In this document: piece after piece, positions 15,012 to 18,105 of the stretch | How positions within the stretch are numbered: position 1 is the first letter of the stretch | Layout: every line of letters starts with the position of its first letter | Program-made: the position numbers and the translations under genes | Source of the DNA: CAYMSA01 sp964392965 | Lineage (GTDB): Bacteria; Actinomycetota; Coriobacteriia; Anaerosomatales; Anaerosomataceae | Direction: 5' to 3' | Length of the DNA stretch: 18,105 bases | Assembly (NCBI GenBank): GCA_964392965.1 | Contig: CAYMSA010000033.1 | Location: forward strand, 1-18,105 | Notes under the pieces: model-generated | What the model saw: only the letters and a program-made list of their open reading frames with translations | Databases searched by the model: none | What the model was told of the DNA's origin: nothing

Positions 15012-15911
15012 CTACGCCGTCGGCCGTCGCTCCGGGGTGGTGAGGAAGAGGCGCCGGTCGTGCCACACCACGAAAGCCGACAGGACGAGCAGGAGCGCGG
15101 TCTGGATGAGCTTGGTGTCGGGGTGGGTCTGGAACAGTTCGTTGCCGAAGTTGGCGCTGAGGTGGAAGACGATCACCACGAGGACGCTGCGTCCGCTGCG
15201 GTAGTACAGCCAGTTCATCAGGACCAGCAACGCCACCATCGAGAACACGAAGTTGGCGACATGGAGGGGCCCCTCCTCGGCGACCTCGTTCTGGTAGTAG
15301 CCCTCGATGAAGCCCAACGGCAGGTGCCACAGCGCCCAGATGACCGTGAACACCAGGGTCGCGGTCAGCACGCGCATCCGCGAGGCCAGTGCGTCCGTGC
15401 CGTAGGTGTGCCACGCCAGTTCTTCCAGGATCGAGGCGGCGATCAGCACGATCCACACCGGCACCACCCCGGCGGTGAAGCTGAACCCCTCCCGGAGCTG
15501 GAACTGACCCGGATCGTAGCCGAGCGGCACCGACAGCGCGGTCGCCACCAGGAGGCTCGCCGGCAGCAGGAACACCGCGGCCACGGCGATCCACGCGATC
15601 AAGGCGCCCCGGCCGACCAGCCGTCGTGCGACGTCGCGGCGCAGCACCGGGTCACGGCCGATGAACCACCAGGCGACCACCACGGGTGCGATCAGGCCGG
15701 CCAACCCGAGGACGCTGATCCACAACCGGGACGGGTCCGGCTGCCGGGACACATACGCGGCGCCGAACCAGAAGGCCCACGGGAACGCGGTGGCGAGGAG
15801 GAAGAAGGGGACGGGGTTGCCGTAGTGGACCAGGACCGGGTCGCGTCCAGGTCGCGATCCCGCGACGGTTTCGGCCGGTGGGACGGTGAGCTCATTCGTT
15901 TGAGGGGTCAT
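15012..15911 (-). CDS. CPBP-family intramembrane metalloprotease-like protein
   Basis: 299 residues from ATG 15911. The N-terminal ~30 residues are soluble, followed by about eight hydrophobic segments (for example 34-53, 63-83, 103-127, 146-162, 181-200, 219-236, 241-256 and 269-284). CPBP motifs are in order: EELAWHTYG with E163/E164, then WALWHLPLGF with H196, then VVIVFHLSANF with H250 and N254. These form the membrane-embedded active site of the Rce1-like/CAAX protease superfamily. The canonical EExxxR motif reads EELAWH here, with His168 in place of Arg, which may alter or reduce activity. It is transcribed against the hydrolase gene and toward it. Upstream is a perfect hairpin near the cargo edge. 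It is not a recent copy of the broken CPBP gene at 13176; the two sequences differ clearly. The substrate is unknown. Confidence 0.85.
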   Translation of the reverse strand: MTPQTNELTVPPAETVAGSRPGRDPVLVHYGNPVPFFLLATAFPWAFWFGAAYVSRQPDPSRLWISVLGLAGLIAPVVVAWWFIGRDPVLRRDVARRLVGRGALIAWIAVAAVFLLPASLLVATALSVPLGYDPGQFQLREGFSFTAGVVPVWIVLIAASILEELAWHTYGTDALASRMRVLTATLVFTVIWALWHLPLGFIEGYYQNEVAEEGPLHVANFVFSMVALLVLMNWLYYRSGRSVLVVIVFHLSANFGNELFQTHPDTKLIQTALLLVLSAFVVWHDRRLFLTTPERRPTA

Positions 15912-15956
15912 GCCTCTACCGTCCCGCGTGACCCGGGGCCGGCGGAATGACGCTGC

Positions 15957-15975
15957 CCCCCGAGTCCCTCGGGGG
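15957..15975. terminator. Perfect GC-rich hairpin at the right edge of the cargo block
   Basis: CCCCCGAG (15957-15964) pairs perfectly with CTCGGGGG (15968-15975) around a 3-base loop. It lies 45 bases upstream of the CPBP start and just before the truncated gene fragment. It could terminate transcription running between cargo and backbone, or be part of the boundary itself. No U-tract is seen. Confidence 0.4.
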
Positions 15976-15979
15976 CTGA

Positions 15980-16141
15980 CCCCCCCAACCACGCGCGAGA
16001 AGAGGCGCGCAGTTGGCGCCGGAGGAAGTCGAGTCGGTCCCAGTGCTGGGTGACACCGCCGTGCGCGGATACGGCGCTCTCCAGACGGAAAGATCCCCCG
16101 AGCCCGAGGAGCCCCCGCGATGGACAACATGTCCGGCCTGA
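15980..16141 (+). pseudogene. 3' fragment of a truncated backbone gene
   Basis: The frame is open from just after a TGA at 15977-15979 to a TGA at 16139-16141. From about 16016 it reads convincingly as protein (APEEVESVPVLGDTAVRGYG, then ALQTERSPEPEEPPRWTTCPA) with G/C third positions, and its end overlaps the next start by 22 bases, as in an operon. No start codon with a ribosome binding site exists for it. It is best read as the surviving 3' end of a transfer-operon gene whose 5' part was lost or displaced by cargo. The family is not recognised. It could be the other end of the fragment at 6867, but joining the two through the 9-bp repeat does not restore a common frame. Confidence 0.45.
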
Positions 16142-16476
16142 CCACCAGCCCCTGCCACTTCAGCTTCCCCATCGAGGTCGTCCCCGTGGTGCGCGGCCAT
16201 CTCGCCGCAGCGTTGGACCTTCTCCCCCACACCTCGGACGCCGCCCTGGAGGTGTGCGCCGCGTGGGCCGAGCTCGACGAGGCCGCCCAGCTACCCACCG
16301 TGCACGACGTCCCCACCCCGGAGGACGCCACCACCGCCCTGCACACGGCCCGGGCCCTGCTGCACGACGCCATGCCCACCGCGGACACCGTCGCCCGGGC
16401 CATGACCTACGCCCGGGCCGTGCGGCACCTCGACGCTGCCCTCACTGACCTGGCCGTGGTGGCGGGTGGGGTGTGA
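16120..16476 (+). CDS. Helical protein of the mobile-element backbone, function unknown
   Basis: 118 residues from ATG 16120, with GAGGAG (16106-16111) eight bases upstream. The sequence is almost entirely alpha-helical in character and Ala/His-rich (VVRGHLAAALDLLPHTSDAA and LHTARALLHDAMPTADTVARAM), with a short N-terminal strand (HFSFPIEVVPVV). No membrane segment, signal peptide or catalytic motif is seen. Its end overlaps the GTG of the next gene (GTGTGA at 16471-16476), so the two products are translationally coupled and may interact. Strong G/C third positions link it to the backbone rather than the cargo. I do not recognise the family. Confidence 0.75.
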   Translation: MDNMSGLTTSPCHFSFPIEVVPVVRGHLAAALDLLPHTSDAALEVCAAWAELDEAAQLPTVHDVPTPEDATTALHTARALLHDAMPTADTVARAMTYARAVRHLDAALTDLAVVAGGV

Positions 16477-17867
16477 GCTACGACGCCCACATCGCCCGCG
16501 CGTTCCGCTACGCCACCACGGCGTTGGTGGAACGGCCCGGCGACGACGTCGACCGGGAGGCCCTCGCCTCGCTCCAGCGCGACGCCGCGGTGCTGCTGAC
16601 CGAGATCGGTACCGTGGCCACCGGGTTCCACCCCAACCATCGCGAACGGGTGCGGGTCGAGGAGCTCGCCCGGCATCCGGTCCGGGTGATGCTCACCCAT
16701 CTGAATGCGCTCGCCCACCCCCACGACCCGTCGGGTGACCGTCCGGCCCCGTCACAGCGGTGGGCCGGTCGCCCCGACCACCCCGCCGCCGTCACCACCG
16801 CAGTCCAGGCGTGGCGCGGCCTGGTCGTGGAGCTGCTCCAGGCCCGGCACGCGCTGGCCGAGGAGGTCGACCGACGCCCGTCCCCGGAGCGGGCGTGGGC
16901 CGTGATCGGCGACGTCGCCGCCCTCGCCGAAACCCTGGCCACCAAAATGTCCGACCTCCTGCCCCCCGAACCCCCGGAACACAGGCGCCTCAGCGCCGCC
17001 CGGACCATCACGACGTCGCTGGCCGTCGAGGCCCGCGAAGTTACCCGCCTCGCCACCGCCGCGGCCGGAGACACCGAGCCGATCGCTGCGGTTGGCGGGC
17101 CCCGTGTCACCGGCATCGTCACCGTCCCCCGTCCCAGCCGGCTGCCCGACGCCGCCACCAACCTCGCCCACCTCCTCACCCTCGAACAGGCCTCCATCCC
17201 CGACCTGCTCGCCATGACCCGGGTGCTCGCTCAGACCTCCCGCGCCACCGCCCAAGCACTGGCCGCCGCCGCCGAGGTGTCGGCGATCCCCGACCACCTC
17301 ACCAAAACAGCGGCGGCGTTGGAGGAGCACGCAGACCACCTCGCCTCCGCGGTCACCGCCCATCAGACCGTGCTGGGGAGCATCACTCCCGGCTCCCCGC
17401 TGCTCATCGCACAAGCCAGGGAGATCGGCGCGATCGCCGTCCCCGGGCTCCGCACCCTGCACGGCCGTCCTGCCGCCGCGGAGGCCGCCTCCCCCCACCT
17501 GCTGGCCTACGCCGAGACCATCCCGACCATCACCGCCGCCCTCCGGCGGGAGTTCGCCGCCCTTGACGCCCGCGGGCTCGTGCTGGTGCGGGACCGGTCC
17601 GAGACCGCCGAGCACGGGTGGCGGCGCACCACCCCCGACGACCTCCAGGCACTGATCGTCCACCTGGACGACGCCGTCGCCGCAGCCCGCACCGCACCGG
17701 CCCCCATCCGCGCCACCCCGACCGTGACGATCCCGGCCGCACGGGTCGCCGCCGGCGGTGCCTTCGTCGACCTGCAGGCCGCGCTCCGCCGTCGGCAGGA
17801 CGCCCTCCGACCCACCCGGCCCGCCCACCCGATGCTCAACTCCTACGGCCCCGTCCCCCAACGGTGA
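16473..17867 (+). CDS. Large all-helical protein of the mobile-element backbone, function unknown
   Basis: 464 residues starting at GTG 16473 inside the stop of the previous gene. The protein is alanine-rich and predominantly helical throughout, with long amphipathic helices (for example TTAVQAWRGLVVELLQARHAL, about residues 109-129, and DLLAMTRVLAQTSRATAQAL, about 245-265) and a proline-rich linker near residues 85-105. It has no Walker, HTH, signal or membrane segments that I can see, so it is probably cytoplasmic and structural or regulatory. The C-terminus (HPMLNSYGPVPQR) is polar. It is coupled at both ends: the next gene's possible GTG start overlaps its TGA. Operon context suggests a role in the element's transfer or maintenance, but no function is recognised. 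Confidence 0.8.
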   Translation: MSYDAHIARAFRYATTALVERPGDDVDREALASLQRDAAVLLTEIGTVATGFHPNHRERVRVEELARHPVRVMLTHLNALAHPHDPSGDRPAPSQRWAGRPDHPAAVTTAVQAWRGLVVELLQARHALAEEVDRRPSPERAWAVIGDVAALAETLATKMSDLLPPEPPEHRRLSAARTITTSLAVEAREVTRLATAAAGDTEPIAAVGGPRVTGIVTVPRPSRLPDAATNLAHLLTLEQASIPDLLAMTRVLAQTSRATAQALAAAAEVSAIPDHLTKTAAALEEHADHLASAVTAHQTVLGSITPGSPLLIAQAREIGAIAVPGLRTLHGRPAAAEAASPHLLAYAETIPTITAALRREFAALDARGLVLVRDRSETAEHGWRRTTPDDLQALIVHLDDAVAAARTAPAPIRATPTVTIPAARVAAGGAFVDLQAALRRRQDALRPTRPAHPMLNSYGPVPQR

Positions 17868-18105
17868 CCACCATGACGACGCTGCCCACCGGGTATGAGG
17901 CTGACGGGGCGGAACTCGACGCGCTCGTCGACCAAGTGCTTGGCACCCGCCCCCGACCCATCGACTGGGCCCGCCTCGAGGAACCCGAGCTCTCCGAGCA
18001 GTGGGAGGCCCTCGACACCTGGGTGCGGTGGCTCGTCACCCGCTACTGCCTCGACCACCGCGAGATCCCACCCTGCTGGGCCGAGCACGGCGACCTCATC
18101 GAAGA
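17864..18105 (+). CDS. DUF4913-like protein, 3' truncated by window end
   Basis: The frame starts at GTG 17864, overlapping the previous stop (GTGA), or three codons later at ATG 17873, and stays open to the end of the window (about 80 residues). The sequence contains WEALDTWVRWLVTRYCLDHREIPPCWAEHGDLIEE; I describe its key positions as W-x-x-L-x-x-W-V-x-W followed by a P-P-C-W and a His-x-x-L/D. This spacing resembles DUF4913, a small domain often found beside coupling proteins and relaxases on actinobacterial mobile elements. The N-terminus is acidic and helical. The role is unknown. The overlap continues the chain of coupled genes from 16120. Confidence 0.65.
   Translation, partial: MTTMTTLPTGYEADGAELDALVDQVLGTRPRPIDWARLEEPELSEQWEALDTWVRWLVTRYCLDHREIPPCWAEHGDLIE

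Noticed and set aside
1..18105. CRISPR arrays, tRNA genes, rRNA, insertion sequences and integrase genes
   Set aside because: No regularly spaced long repeats, no cloverleaf with a recognisable T-arm, no transposase or recombinase motifs were seen. A tRNA scan would be needed to exclude a tRNA firmly.

Overview
This window is high-GC DNA (roughly 65-70% by eye, GTG starts, G/C-rich third codon positions), which points to an actinobacterium, probably of the Micrococcales type; genus is not resolved. It looks like part of an integrative conjugative element or conjugative plasmid: a conserved transfer-associated backbone interrupted by two blocks of accessory genes. No integrase, relaxase, replication gene, rRNA or tRNA was recognised.

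Layout. (1) 1-120: end of an unidentified gene. (2) 216-3408: a visibly less GC-rich block with two convergent genes, a TIR-domain protein with a predicted winged-helix-like C-terminus (+) and a KAP-family P-loop NTPase (-). This is a plausible defence island, but a function for the pair is inference. (3) 3649-6851: backbone: a small unknown protein, an ArdC-like protein with a zinc-peptidase motif, and a VirD4/TraG-type coupling protein whose ATG overlaps the ArdC stop. (4) 6852-16015: about 9 kb of cargo: a secreted alkaline phosphatase, a secreted phytase-like phosphoesterase, a TetR regulator divergent from a MarR regulator, a small membrane protein, a broken CPBP protease gene, an alpha/beta hydrolase and a second, intact CPBP-family membrane protein. 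(5) 16016-18105: backbone resumes: the 3' end of a truncated gene, two translationally coupled helical proteins of unknown function, and the start of a DUF4913-like gene.

How the genes may work together. The phosphatase and phytase-like enzymes are both predicted to be exported and would release phosphate from organic esters. The phytase-like gene is preceded by an array of 11-nt GTTCA-type units that closely matches an actinobacterial PHO box, so it is probably switched on by PhoP during phosphate starvation. The MarR gene begins a tightly overlapping operon (marR, membrane protein, CPBP protease), and a palindrome over its likely promoter suggests autoregulation. The CPBP gene of that operon has two frameshifts and an in-frame stop.

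The cargo lies between the coupling protein and further backbone genes, with gene remnants and a 9-bp direct repeat (CAACCACGC) near its two edges. This suggests insertion into the transfer operon. The most interesting points are the TIR/KAP pair, the PHO-box-controlled phosphate-scavenging cargo on a mobile element, and the cargo boundaries.
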